The notes beneath the pieces were generated by a model. That model was not told where the DNA came from. It worked only from the letters and a program-made list of their open reading frames with translations, and did no database searches. DNA of 64,000 nt from Pontibacillus chungwhensis BH030062 (GTDB lineage Bacteria > Bacillota > Bacilli > Bacillales > BH030062). Shown here one piece after another: positions 56,403 to 64,000 of the stretch; positions within the stretch are counted from its first letter, which is position 1, and the number at the start of each line of letters is the position of its first letter. Location: positions 1 to 64,000 of the forward strand of contig NZ_AVBG01000006.1 of assembly GCF_000770675.1 (NCBI RefSeq), written 5' to 3'. Made by a program: the position numbers and the translations under genes.

Positions 56403-56434
56403 CAAAAGAAACCCGCTACCTAAGCAGGTAACGG
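56403..56434 (-). terminator. Terminator of the flaG-fliDST operon
   Basis: CCGCTACCT and AGGTAACGG (one mismatch) around AAGC, followed on the minus strand by TTTCTTTTG. The end of the last gene overlaps it closely. Confidence 0.8.
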
Positions 56435-56437
56435 ATC

Positions 56438-56821
56438 TTAGTGTTGAATATACGGTTTCAATAGCTGGTGCATACATAGTCTCCAGCTTTCAAAGTTCGG
56501 GGCGACTTTACCACTAATGAGAGACTTCTTGTCGAGGTTTGTTGGTTTCTCAAACCATTCTGACATTAATTCTACGATTTCTTGAAAGTCGACGATCTGG
56601 TATTTCAGCTGTTCTGTGTCGCCAATGAAGGCTGGGAGTTGTTGGTTCCCTTGGTGGAGCTGTTGCATGGCTTGGACGAGGTCGGTGAAGACTTGGTCCA
56701 CTTCGGGTGGTGCTTCTTCGTCCAGGTTCTCTTCTATGTAGTCGAATCCTTCACTCATGGTGTGAAGGAGCTGGTCGTACTGTTGTAAGAGTTGTACTTT
56801 CTCTTCTGTTAGTTCTGGCAT
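56438..56821 (-). CDS. Unknown flagellar-operon protein downstream of fliT
   Basis: 127 aa, acidic, mostly helical, no membrane span or signal (YDQLLHTMSEGFDYIEENLD at the start, PNFESWRLCMHQLLKPYIQH at the end). It begins eight bases after fliT in the same operon, with AGGTGA before the ATG, and precedes the operon terminator. It may be a chaperone-like partner of flagellar export substrates, judged only from size, helix content and position. I do not recognise the family. Confidence 0.75.
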   Translation of the reverse strand: MPELTEEKVQLLQQYDQLLHTMSEGFDYIEENLDEEAPPEVDQVFTDLVQAMQQLHQGNQQLPAFIGDTEQLKYQIVDFQEIVELMSEWFEKPTNLDKKSLISGKVAPNFESWRLCMHQLLKPYIQH

Positions 56822-56829
56822 ACTGTCAC

Positions 56830-57183
56830 CTACTTCTTCTTATCAAGAAATGTACCATCATATGTGGAAACATTTTGATAAGGGTTTGTATATCTCTGAT
56901 TTGATGTTTTTCTCTTTTTCATATGAGCAATTTCTGTTTTTAGTTGTTTCATATGGAAAGAAACGCGATTGTCCACAACACCGTTCATTCTGATAATTTC
57001 CTGCCCCTTTTCATGCTCTTCATCTGTATAGGGACCTTCTAAATCTTTTATAAGCCGCTCTCTTTTATCAAGTAATTCGGATAGCTTCTCAATAAAATCT
57101 TCACGCTCTATCGATTTAGGGGGCTGCTGGACATGTTTATAGAGCTCTGATGTTACCTCATGGAGTTGATCAAGTTGACTCAT
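56830..57183 (-). CDS. fliT: Flagellar protein FliT
   Basis: 117 aa helical protein in the fliDST position; B. subtilis FliT has 113 aa. FliT is an export chaperone for the filament cap FliD. The ATG at 57183 overlaps the fliS stop (TGATG), which fixes the start; the 60-base longer frame lacks a site. Helical text SQLDQLHEVTSELYKHVQ and a basic C-terminal half (MKKRKTSNQRYTNPYQNVS). Low primary conservation is usual for FliT, so assignment rests on order and length. Confidence 0.85.
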   Translation of the reverse strand: MSQLDQLHEVTSELYKHVQQPPKSIEREDFIEKLSELLDKRERLIKDLEGPYTDEEHEKGQEIIRMNGVVDNRVSFHMKQLKTEIAHMKKRKTSNQRYTNPYQNVSTYDGTFLDKKK

Positions 57184-57581
57184 CAAGCATTCCCACCAGC
57201 ACCGAACTGCTGCTGACGCGTTTGTTTTACAACCTCTTTCCATGTATCACGGAAATCTGTCATAATCTCAAATGCCTCTTCTAGAATACTAGCATCATTC
57301 TTCAGGTTCGCATCCATCAAACGACGGTTCACATAGTCATAGAGTGGCATAACTTCCTGTGTAATCGAATAGTCAGGGTTCATCGTTACCATAAGTTCCT
57401 GCACAATCTTTTGGGCTTTTTGGATATTTGTATTGCGAAGCTCTATATTTTCTTCTTCAATACCTTTTTTCGCTAGTTTCATAAACTTTAAGGATCCGTT
57501 ATACAGCATTAGCGTTAGTTCACCTGGTGATGCTGTTTCTACAGAATTGTTTTGATATGCTTGATATGCTTGTGTAGACAT
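57183..57581 (-). CDS. fliS: Flagellar export chaperone FliS
   Basis: 132 aa, four-helix chaperone for flagellin. The family's AYQNNSVETASPGELTLMLYNG start is complete, with Tyr-rich region and KKGIEEENIE. The ATG at 57581 is used because GAGGTG lies nine bases upstream; the GTG four codons earlier overlaps it. Its stop overlaps the fliT start. Flagellin itself (hag) is not in the window. Confidence 0.95.
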   Translation of the reverse strand: MSTQAYQAYQNNSVETASPGELTLMLYNGSLKFMKLAKKGIEEENIELRNTNIQKAQKIVQELMVTMNPDYSITQEVMPLYDYVNRRLMDANLKNDASILEEAFEIMTDFRDTWKEVVKQTRQQQFGAGGNA

Positions 57582-57603
57582 CCCAGTATACACCTCCCTA
57601 TTA

Positions 57604-59157
57604 TTAGCCTAACTGACTCATTAATTGAGCAGATTGTGAGTTCATCTTTTGTATCGCCTTCTCCATCGCTGTGAATTGTGACCAATAGCGGTCTTCTATT
57701 TGATTTAGGCGGTTTTCAAAATCTCTCATCTCGTCCTTTATCGTATCAAGCTCTTTTCCAATTCTGAAATTGTTGCTGATACTTGTAGATTTACCAGCTT
57801 TTGCTTCAATCTGCTTTATTCCATTACTAAGAGACTCTTCAAGCTTTTGAGTAATCCCTTTAGTATTCCCTTCACCAGTAAATAGCTTGTATACAGATTC
57901 TGAATCATTTTTTAAAGCTGCTCTCAAATCGCTTTCTTTAATTAATAGTTTTCCACCATCACGGTAGTTTGAAGAAGTATCAATTCCGATATCAGTAATT
58001 CTTTTATACGCTCCACTAGTTTCAACGGTTTCATACCACTCGTTTCTCATCGAAAATAAGGTGCTCTCTATCGCTGAATCATTACTGAGCAACCCCTTTT
58101 TCGCTTGCGCTTCCCAAAGCTCTATCTCCTTTTCTTCCATCGCTTCCTTTTCTTTATCCGTTAAGGGCTTATAGTCGCGATTTTTCCTTTCGCTCACTTG
58201 CATATTTGCGCTTTCTACAATTTCGTTATATTTAGCCACAAACTTAGTAATTTTATCAACAGCGTGATCTATATTATTGTTTACACTAATAGAAGCGTTC
58301 TTGCCATTAGTGGTATCATTAAATTGGAAATTTACCCCATTTAGTTTATAAGAATTCTCGTGGGAATTGATAGTCAGAGCATTGTTATAAGTGAATTCTG
58401 CATCTTCTCCTCCTAATTCTGCTTTTATCCAGTTTCCATTACCATCATCTACTTTATTTTGGATACCGAATGTGTTCGTAATGATTTCAGCATTACCACT
58501 ATCAAAACCAATTTCAGCCCCTAAGTATTCCCCTGATGTATTAAAGTTTCCTGTCTTGGTACGTTCTAGAACAACTTTATCTGCTTGTCTGTCATAAAAG
58601 GCTCGCACACCTACATCTGAATTGTTAATTTTATCAAAAATATCATTCATTGACATATCCTTAGTAATTGTAAAGTCTATCGGACTAGATGAACCATCTT
58701 CTTTATATGTAGTAAGTGTGAAGTTTAAATTCGTTAAATTGATACCGTTCTTAAATTTAGATTGTTGGCTTTCAAGGGAGGCGTTCAAATCTAGCGTTTC
58801 ACCATCATTTGTAATAGAAGAACGACTAGTATTAATTGCAGACGAAGCCAATTTATTCACCTTAATAGTATAACTTCCACCGCTAGCTGAAGGATCTGCC
58901 GTTGCAATAACTGCATCTGCCATATTTGAAGATGTTGTTTTGGTATTATAAACGTCTGAAAACTTCATATCAGAAGCCATACTTTCCAACTGGTCAAAAC
59001 TCCTATTCATGTCCCTATATGCATCCCTTTGCCAAGTAAGCCAGGTCTTTTCTTGTTCCATTTTATTAAGGGGGATTCGCTCAGCTTTCATTAAATCACC
59101 GACAATTTTATCGATATCCATTCCAGTCGCTAATCCACCAATACGCATATCACTCAT
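57604..59157 (-). CDS. fliD: Flagellar hook-associated protein 2 (filament cap)
   Basis: 517 aa. Conserved N-terminus MRIGGLATGMDIDKIVGDLM (FliD_N) and C-terminus YWSQFTAMEKAIQKMNSQSA; coiled-coil ends and a variable beta-rich middle (about 70-350). It caps the growing filament. AAGGTGG precedes the ATG. It is second in the flaG-fliD-fliS-fliT operon; FliT is its chaperone. Confidence 0.96.
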   Translation of the reverse strand: MSDMRIGGLATGMDIDKIVGDLMKAERIPLNKMEQEKTWLTWQRDAYRDMNRSFDQLESMASDMKFSDVYNTKTTSSNMADAVIATADPSASGGSYTIKVNKLASSAINTSRSSITNDGETLDLNASLESQQSKFKNGINLTNLNFTLTTYKEDGSSSPIDFTITKDMSMNDIFDKINNSDVGVRAFYDRQADKVVLERTKTGNFNTSGEYLGAEIGFDSGNAEIITNTFGIQNKVDDGNGNWIKAELGGEDAEFTYNNALTINSHENSYKLNGVNFQFNDTTNGKNASISVNNNIDHAVDKITKFVAKYNEIVESANMQVSERKNRDYKPLTDKEKEAMEEKEIELWEAQAKKGLLSNDSAIESTLFSMRNEWYETVETSGAYKRITDIGIDTSSNYRDGGKLLIKESDLRAALKNDSESVYKLFTGEGNTKGITQKLEESLSNGIKQIEAKAGKSTSISNNFRIGKELDTIKDEMRDFENRLNQIEDRYWSQFTAMEKAIQKMNSQSAQLMSQLG

Positions 59158-59171
59158 CTAAATTCACCACC

Positions 59172-59531
59172 TTATATTTTACGATCAACTATAAATCCTA
59201 AAAACTCCGCCATAGATGCATATACATCTAATAATCTCTTAGGAGGAATTTCTTGAATAACTTCTTTTGTTTCTGGGTTAATAAGCGTTACATAATACTC
59301 CTCTAACTTATCGTGGAATACAAATTTAAGTTCTGTTTGCATTGGCATTATGAAGTCATTCATTTCTTGCACAACTTCTCTAGCCTGATCCTTTTTTAAG
59401 TATTCCTCTGTATTAATATAGGAGGATTTGAATTCATTAACTCTAACTATATCCTTTGTCAAAGTGTTCACATTGGTCTGCTCAGCTCGTTGAAAAAGTA
59501 GGGTTGCATTTGCAATGGCATCCACTTTCAA
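59172..59531 (-). CDS. flaG: Flagellar protein FlaG
   Basis: 119 aa with the FlaG domain in the second half (LKFVFHDKLEEYYVTLINPE, EVIQEIPPKRLLDVYASM). It influences filament length in some species. The TTG at 59531 is chosen as GAAGGAG lies ten bases before it; an in-frame ATG at 59555 has no ribosome site but is not excluded. It is the first gene after a sigma-D-like element and 14 bases before fliD. Confidence 0.85.
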   Translation of the reverse strand: MKVDAIANATLLFQRAEQTNVNTLTKDIVRVNEFKSSYINTEEYLKKDQAREVVQEMNDFIMPMQTELKFVFHDKLEEYYVTLINPETKEVIQEIPPKRLLDVYASMAEFLGFIVDRKI

Positions 59532-59566
59532 TTCCAGCCAGCTCCTTCCAAACATCTTTTTTAGAT

Positions 59567-59574
59567 ATATCGGA
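59567..59574 (-). promoter_or_regulatory. Sigma-D-type -10 element upstream of flaG
   Basis: TCCGATAT on the minus strand matches the sigma-D -10 box GCCGATAT at seven of eight positions, 35 bases before the chosen start. The -35 is a poor TTAT or TTTA at the right distance. B. subtilis transcribes flaG-fliDST from a sigma-D promoter, supporting it. Confidence 0.55.
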
Positions 59575-59633
59575 CTTTAAAAGAGAAATATAAAGTTTAT
59601 GATGTTTAATTTTATAACCTGAGAATAGAAACA

Positions 59634-60197
59634 TTAAGAACCTTGATAAAAAGCATTCTCCATCTCTAGTAAATCCTTTTTTCTATTTTTTAGCTTTCTG
59701 GCAGGTGAACCGAAATATATGCCCCACTCTTCTAGTTTTTTCGTTACTAAACTATGTGCACCTACTGCTGAACCTTCTCCTATTTCCACACCCGGGAATA
59801 TAGTTGAATTAGTTCCGATTAGTACATGCTTATTTAAAATTACAATGCCCCTTTGAATATTCAGGTATTTATCTGGAACGGTTGGATTAGTTAAATAGGC
59901 CCCTGAGTAGTCATCACTGGTACTGTAAATCACACAACGTGAAGCTAAACCTGAAAAATCTTTTAATACTACACCCCCTCCTCCATATATCGCACTGTAC
60001 GCTGCAACGTGAATATAGGAACCTATGCTAATACTCCCCCCACTGCCTGAAAGAAGACAGAAATCATCTATTCTTACGTTAGAACCAATAGATATATTTT
60101 CTGCATTATAAATACTTGCTTTTTTACTGATTTGTACATTCTCCCCAAATTCCTTGAGGCCCAATTCTTCTAGTTCTATTTTTGAATAAAAGCTCAA
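59634..60197 (-). CDS. Hexapeptide-repeat acetyltransferase, VioB-like candidate
   Basis: 187 aa left-handed beta-helix enzyme: KKASIYNAENISIGSNVRID, GGGGVVLKDFSGLASRC, SDDYSGAYLTNPTVPDKYLN, LIGTNSTIFPGVEIGEGSA and the end IYFGSPARKLKNRKKDL. The DDYSGAYLTNP stretch separates it from general O-acetyltransferases. TTG at 60197 is preferred over GTG at 60206 because GGAG lies eight bases upstream. It closes the nucleotide-sugar cluster. An N-acetyltransferase acting on dTDP-4-amino-4,6-dideoxyglucose is inferred from the neighbouring VioA-like gene. Confidence 0.75.
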   Translation of the reverse strand: MSFYSKIELEELGLKEFGENVQISKKASIYNAENISIGSNVRIDDFCLLSGSGGSISIGSYIHVAAYSAIYGGGGVVLKDFSGLASRCVIYSTSDDYSGAYLTNPTVPDKYLNIQRGIVILNKHVLIGTNSTIFPGVEIGEGSAVGAHSLVTKKLEEWGIYFGSPARKLKNRKKDLLEMENAFYQGS

Positions 60198-60257
60198 GTA
60201 AACCACTCCATTTACTTTAAATTCATTTCTCGATCATTGACACATTTTAGTAGAAAA

Positions 60258-61262
60258 TTACTCAAACTTAAGTTCTTTAGTCCAATCCTGATTATTAAGA
60301 TACCAATTTATTGTATGTTTTAGACCTTCTTGAAATGTAAAAGAAGGCTCCCACCCTAACTCACGATTAATTTTAGTATTATCAATTGCATACCTATAAT
60401 CGTGCCCGGGTCTATCACTAACAAACTCTACTAGGTCTTCCTTTATTCTCAGTTCATCTAAAATTTTATAAACTAGATTAATATTTTTTTCTTCATTATT
60501 CCCACCAATATTATAGGTTTCTCCGATTCTCCCATTATGTAAAACTCTATCAATTGCTTGGCAATGGTCATCAACATGGAGCCAATCTCTAATTTGATTC
60601 CCATCCCCGTATATAGGGATTTTATTTTTAGTTTGAGCTTGTTGGATTATCATTGGAATTAGCTTTTCAGGTAGTTGATATGGGCCGTAGTTGTTAGAAC
60701 ATCTGGTGATATTTATAGGTAGACCATAGGTTTTATTATATGCGCTTACTAACAAATCAGCAGAAGCTTTAGATGCAGAATAAGGACTGCTTGGTTGAAT
60801 AAGAGAGTTTTCAGAAAAGAATCCCTCGCGACCTAATGTGCCATATACCTCATCTGTAGATATTTGAATAAATTTAACATTAGGATTCCCAAAACCATTA
60901 ACACCTTTACGGTTACCCCAAAACTTTAAAGAGGTATCTAATAAGGCTTGTGTCCCTAAAGTATTTGTATTTAAAAATTTTGAGGGGTCTTCAATGCTTC
61001 GATCTACATGTGACTCGGCAGCAAAGTTAATAACAACTTCTATAGAGTATTTTTCGAATATCTCATGCAATAATCCACGATCTGTGATATCTCCTTCAAT
61101 GAAGTTGTAATTTACATTTTCCTTAATTTCCTTCAGGTTATCCAAATTACCAGCGTAAGTTAATTTATCCAGGTTAACTATTGTATAATTATATTTACTA
61201 ATTAAATACCTTATAAAATTCGTCCCTATAAAACCTGCGCCACCTGTTATTAATATTTTCAA
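60258..61262 (-). CDS. rmlB: dTDP-glucose 4,6-dehydratase
   Basis: 334 aa extended SDR enzyme that makes dTDP-4-keto-6-deoxyglucose. NAD motif GGAGFIGTNF, STDEVYG with catalytic Thr-Asp-Glu, and YSASKAS with the Tyr and Lys are intact. The start is TTG at 61262: AGGTGG lies six bases upstream and the protein then begins KILITGGAGFIG as in the family; the stop of rmlA overlaps it (TTGA). No rmlC or rmlD accompanies it, so the product is not dTDP-rhamnose here. Confidence 0.95.
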   Translation of the reverse strand: MKILITGGAGFIGTNFIRYLISKYNYTIVNLDKLTYAGNLDNLKEIKENVNYNFIEGDITDRGLLHEIFEKYSIEVVINFAAESHVDRSIEDPSKFLNTNTLGTQALLDTSLKFWGNRKGVNGFGNPNVKFIQISTDEVYGTLGREGFFSENSLIQPSSPYSASKASADLLVSAYNKTYGLPINITRCSNNYGPYQLPEKLIPMIIQQAQTKNKIPIYGDGNQIRDWLHVDDHCQAIDRVLHNGRIGETYNIGGNNEEKNINLVYKILDELRIKEDLVEFVSDRPGHDYRYAIDNTKINRELGWEPSFTFQEGLKHTINWYLNNQDWTKELKFE

Positions 61263-62137
61263 AGTCTCCCACCTTTTCGGACGATATCCAGTAAATATTG
61301 GCCATAGGCAGTACTGCATATTGGTTGAGCAATGTGGTATAGATCTCTCTCATTTATATATCCACGTCTGTAAGCGATCTCCTCTAAACATGCGATGAAT
61401 AAACCTTGTCGTTTTTGAACGGTTTCCACAAAATTTGATGCCTCTAATAAAGATTCATGTGTTCCAGTATCCAGCCAAGTCAGCCCTCTTCCTAAAACCT
61501 CAATTTTTAAGTCCCTTGAGTTCATATATGCCTCAATTATTGATGTTATTTCCAGTTCCCCTCTTTTAGAAGGTTGAACTTGCTTAGCAATCTTCACTAC
61601 CTTATTATCAAAGAAGTATAACCCAGGAACCGCTAAGGAAGATTTAGGTTCTTCTGGTTTTTCTTCTATTGAAGTAACATTGTTAGAATCATCCACTTCG
61701 ACTACACCATAATTCTTTGGATCATTGACAAAGCATCCAAAAATTTTACAGCCTGTTGTAAGCTTCGCGCTATTATATACCTTGTTGCCAAAATCTGATC
61801 CGTAAAATAAGTTATCGCCTAATATTAATGCAACTGAAGATGAACCAATAAAGTCCTCTCCAATAATAAATGCTTGGGCTAATCCATTTGGCTCTTCTTG
61901 AACCTTATAATCAAATGACATACCTAAGTGGCTCCCATCTCCCAATAGGTCCTGAAATATTTGTATGTCTCTTGAGGTTGTTATAATTAGCACCTCTCTT
62001 ATTCCTGCCAACATTAACACTGATAAAGAGTAATAGATCATCGGTTTATCATAAATCGGTAACAATTGTTTAGATATTGACTTAGTCAGAGGGTATAACC
62101 TTGTTCCTAAGCCACCTGCTAAGATAATCCCCTTCAT
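61259..62137 (-). CDS. rmlA: Glucose-1-phosphate thymidylyltransferase
   Basis: 292 aa nucleotidyltransferase activating glucose 1-phosphate as dTDP-glucose. The start MKGIILAGGLGTRLYPLT, KQLLPIYDKPMIYY, ALILGDNLFYG and EEKPEEPKSS are typical. It overlaps rmlB by four bases and follows the aminotransferase by two bases, showing tight operon coupling. Length is normal. Confidence 0.96.
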   Translation of the reverse strand: MKGIILAGGLGTRLYPLTKSISKQLLPIYDKPMIYYSLSVLMLAGIREVLIITTSRDIQIFQDLLGDGSHLGMSFDYKVQEEPNGLAQAFIIGEDFIGSSSVALILGDNLFYGSDFGNKVYNSAKLTTGCKIFGCFVNDPKNYGVVEVDDSNNVTSIEEKPEEPKSSLAVPGLYFFDNKVVKIAKQVQPSKRGELEITSIIEAYMNSRDLKIEVLGRGLTWLDTGTHESLLEASNFVETVQKRQGLFIACLEEIAYRRGYINERDLYHIAQPICSTAYGQYLLDIVRKGGRL

Positions 62138-62139
62138 AT

Positions 62140-63249
62140 TTATTCACCTTGCTCTTCACTTCTAATTACTTCTACAATATATTTCGCATCATTTATGTTC
62201 ATATTCGGATAAATAGGTAGCGTTAATATGTTGTTTGAAACATAGGTTGCATTGATTAAGTGATTAGAGTGATAGTTATAACAACTTAAGTTAGGAGTTA
62301 ACGGATAAAAGTATCTTCTTACATTAATTCCGTTCTTCTCTAGTTTTCTTTTAAGTTGATCTCTGGTAAGTCCGAACTCAGAACTGTCTACTATTATTGG
62401 GAAATAAGCATAGTTTTGTTGATTTTGATGTGGCTGTATTATCCTTATGCCCTTTAGATCTTGTAAATGATCATTATAGTAATCAGCAATCTCTTTCCTG
62501 CATTTAATTTGCTTATCAAGATATTTTAGGTTCAGAATTCCCATCGCAGCATGAAATTCACTTAATTTTGCATTTCCCGCGACCATCTCTGCATCGCCAT
62601 CATTAGATAACCCAAAATTTCTTAATTGCTCAAAACGTTTTTTTAATTTGTTATCTTTATATGTTAATACCCCTCCTTCAACAGAGTGGAACGCTTTGGT
62701 AGCATGTAAACTAAACATAGCTATATCACCGTATTTTGCAATACTCTGATTATTGGCACGGACACCAAATGCATGTGCTGCATCATAAATAACCTTTAAG
62801 TCATATTTTTTCGCCAAATTATATATCGCGTTCACATCACAAGGGTTTCCAAATACATGAACAGGGATAATAGCTGAAGTGTTTTCTGTAATTAATTCCT
62901 CTACCTTTGTTATATCTATATTTAAAGAGGTCAATTCAATATCACAGAAAACTGGTTTAAGACCATTTGATGTTATGGCGTGTGTAGTGGATGGGAAAGT
63001 AAATGGAGTAGTAATTACCTCACCAGATAAACTAAGTGCTTTAATCGCTATATCTAAAGCTGAATGTCCATTTGAAAAAAGGGATACATTTTTAACTTCT
63101 AGGAAATCCGCTAAACTTGCTTCTAACTCATTTTCCAATGGTCCATTATTAGTTAGCCAATTGTTTTCCCAAATTTTATTTAGTAACTCTTCATACTCTC
63201 TTTTAGGAGGGAGATATGGTTTAGTTACATTTATCTTTTTCTCAGGCAT
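62140..63249 (-). CDS. DegT/DnrJ/EryC1 aminotransferase, VioA-like
   Basis: 369 aa PLP-dependent sugar aminotransferase. The start VTKPYLPP and NNWLTNNGPLENELE, then HVFGNPCDV, YDAAHAFGV, and HATKAFHSVEGG with the PLP Lys, resemble VioA, which makes dTDP-4-amino-4,6-dideoxyglucose from the RmlB product. An FdtB- or RfbE-type 3-amino or other specificity cannot be excluded by sequence reading. Directly upstream of rmlA-rmlB and with an acetyltransferase in the cluster. Confidence 0.85.
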   Translation of the reverse strand: MPEKKINVTKPYLPPKREYEELLNKIWENNWLTNNGPLENELEASLADFLEVKNVSLFSNGHSALDIAIKALSLSGEVITTPFTFPSTTHAITSNGLKPVFCDIELTSLNIDITKVEELITENTSAIIPVHVFGNPCDVNAIYNLAKKYDLKVIYDAAHAFGVRANNQSIAKYGDIAMFSLHATKAFHSVEGGVLTYKDNKLKKRFEQLRNFGLSNDGDAEMVAGNAKLSEFHAAMGILNLKYLDKQIKCRKEIADYYNDHLQDLKGIRIIQPHQNQQNYAYFPIIVDSSEFGLTRDQLKRKLEKNGINVRRYFYPLTPNLSCYNYHSNHLINATYVSNNILTLPIYPNMNINDAKYIVEVIRSEEQGE

Positions 63250-63467
63250 TTATAATCTCCTTTGTTAACAAGGACAAAAATTTTATTACGTTTTGACTTA
63301 TATATTAAGTTAATTAGATTATTTCTATGTACTAGTATGTATAAAGAAAAGATGTTGCTATATAAACCCACTATACAGACACTTGTTAATTATAGTATTA
63401 ATAACTATTATAAATTTTCTAGTATACTGTAATAGTTTTAATATTGTAAGTACCTAAAAAATATAAT

Positions 63468-64000
63468 CTATATACTATTGAGGATTTTTTCATAAGCCTC
63501 CGGATAATCATCAGCTATCTCCATGAGTAACTTTAATGATTCTTTTTTGTTATTTTGGTTCCACAAAGTCGTAAACCTCCAAAACACGTACGAAAACACC
63601 CTATTACTTAACCAGATATCCAATTTAGTAACATCTATATTCTTGTATCTCATTGCCTTCGTTTTTAGGTTCTTAAATTCTTCTAAAGTTGTTTTATCAT
63701 GATCTAATGGCATATTAAAAGAAAGGCTTTGAGAATGCACACGGTAAGTAGCAGCAACATCAGAAATGAAACCCACATCACCTTGTAGCATTAAATTTAG
63801 ATGTATAAACGTGTCCTGACTTTTAGTTTTTTCGTTTCCAAATCCAGAGTCCCGTAATTTCTCAACATCAAAAACGGTAGTCAGTATCCCAGTAACGTGG
63901 GGGTATGAGGGGGATTCATACCCTAGGAAATAATCTTCACCTTTACTGACTTCTTTTATGTCAAAGTCAGTATCTCTCGTTTCTCCACTCTTCTCGTATA
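63468..64000 (-). CDS. Family 2 glycosyltransferase, C-terminal part (cut by window end)
   Basis: The frame is open from the window end to a stop at 63468, 177 codons, so the N-terminal catalytic half lies outside. What is seen: ESPSYPHVTGILTTVFDVEK, a GTA-type SQDTFIHLNLMLQGDVGF segment resembling the second half of GT2 domains that hold a catalytic acid, AATYRVHSQSLSF, and a helical end. A gap of 220 A+T-rich bases separates it from the aminotransferase. It could attach the amino sugar to flagellin, which is inference. Confidence 0.75.
   Translation of the reverse strand, partial: YEKSGETRDTDFDIKEVSKGEDYFLGYESPSYPHVTGILTTVFDVEKLRDSGFGNEKTKSQDTFIHLNLMLQGDVGFISDVAATYRVHSQSLSFNMPLDHDKTTLEEFKNLKTKAMRYKNIDVTKLDIWLSNRVFSYVFWRFTTLWNQNNKKESLKLLMEIADDYPEAYEKILNSI

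Noticed and set aside
63250-63467. Gap between the aminotransferase and the partial glycosyltransferase
   Set aside because: A+T-rich, with many chance -10-like boxes; no promoter, small gene or RNA can be defended.

Overview
The window comes from the chromosome of a low-to-moderate G+C, endospore-forming Bacillaceae, most like the moderately halophilic Halobacillus/Pontibacillus group. Evidence is gene content and order (hpf-secA-prfB-cccB-ftsEX-ctpB-minJ; uvrBA; hprK-lgt-yvoD-ppaX-yvoF; fliDST), bacillithiol genes, a sigma-W-type promoter, GlpP/CcpA/NagR-type control sites, and strong AGGAGG ribosome sites with many TTG and GTG starts. Nearly all genes are on the minus strand. No rRNA, tRNA, CRISPR array or intact insertion sequence was seen. 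Genus assignment is inference.

Layout (1-17 kb): glpP-glpFK glycerol uptake with a GlpP antitermination leader and a cre overlapping the promoter; yvoF, ppaX, yvoD, lgt and hprK (HPr kinase and prolipoprotein transferase); the envelope-stress pair yvlB-yvlD; bshB2-yojF for bacillithiol; a very long Gln/Glu-repeat protein; uvrB-uvrA with an SOS box.

17-40 kb: prfC (RF3); a three-gene operon of an Hpt-REC-GGDEF-REC diguanylate cyclase, a lone receiver and a hybrid histidine kinase; a secreted M6 InhA-type protease; a membrane-anchored glycoside-hydrolase-like protein convergent with a LacI regulator-HEAT protein-GT2 synthase cluster (candidate exopolysaccharide module that could be served by the c-di-GMP operon); an aldo-keto reductase; and a complete GlcNAc operon (nagP-nagA-nagB-nagR) with a palindromic operator and a cre-like site.

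40-60 kb: division and envelope genes (minJ, ctpB, an M23 PcsB/CwlO-like hydrolase directly behind ftsEX), cccB, a YitT-family protein, prfB with its programmed +1 frameshift, secA, a 53-aa unknown gene, hpf, and the late flagellar genes flaG-fliD-fliS-fliT plus an unknown fifth gene. From about 59.6 kb to the end the sequence is visibly more A+T-rich and holds a nucleotide-sugar set (rmlA, rmlB, VioA-like aminotransferase, acetyltransferase, part of a GT2) that points to an acylated 4-amino-4,6-dideoxyglucose, probably for flagellin or surface glycosylation.

Between genes the window is rich in dispersed repeats. The most striking is a five-copy structured family whose inner and outer stems differ in sequence from copy to copy but stay complementary, with constant spacing. 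There are also GCGCAGGCG-type hairpin elements, GTGTCTGGCAC palindromes, a 37-bp tandem array and a 42-bp tandem array.
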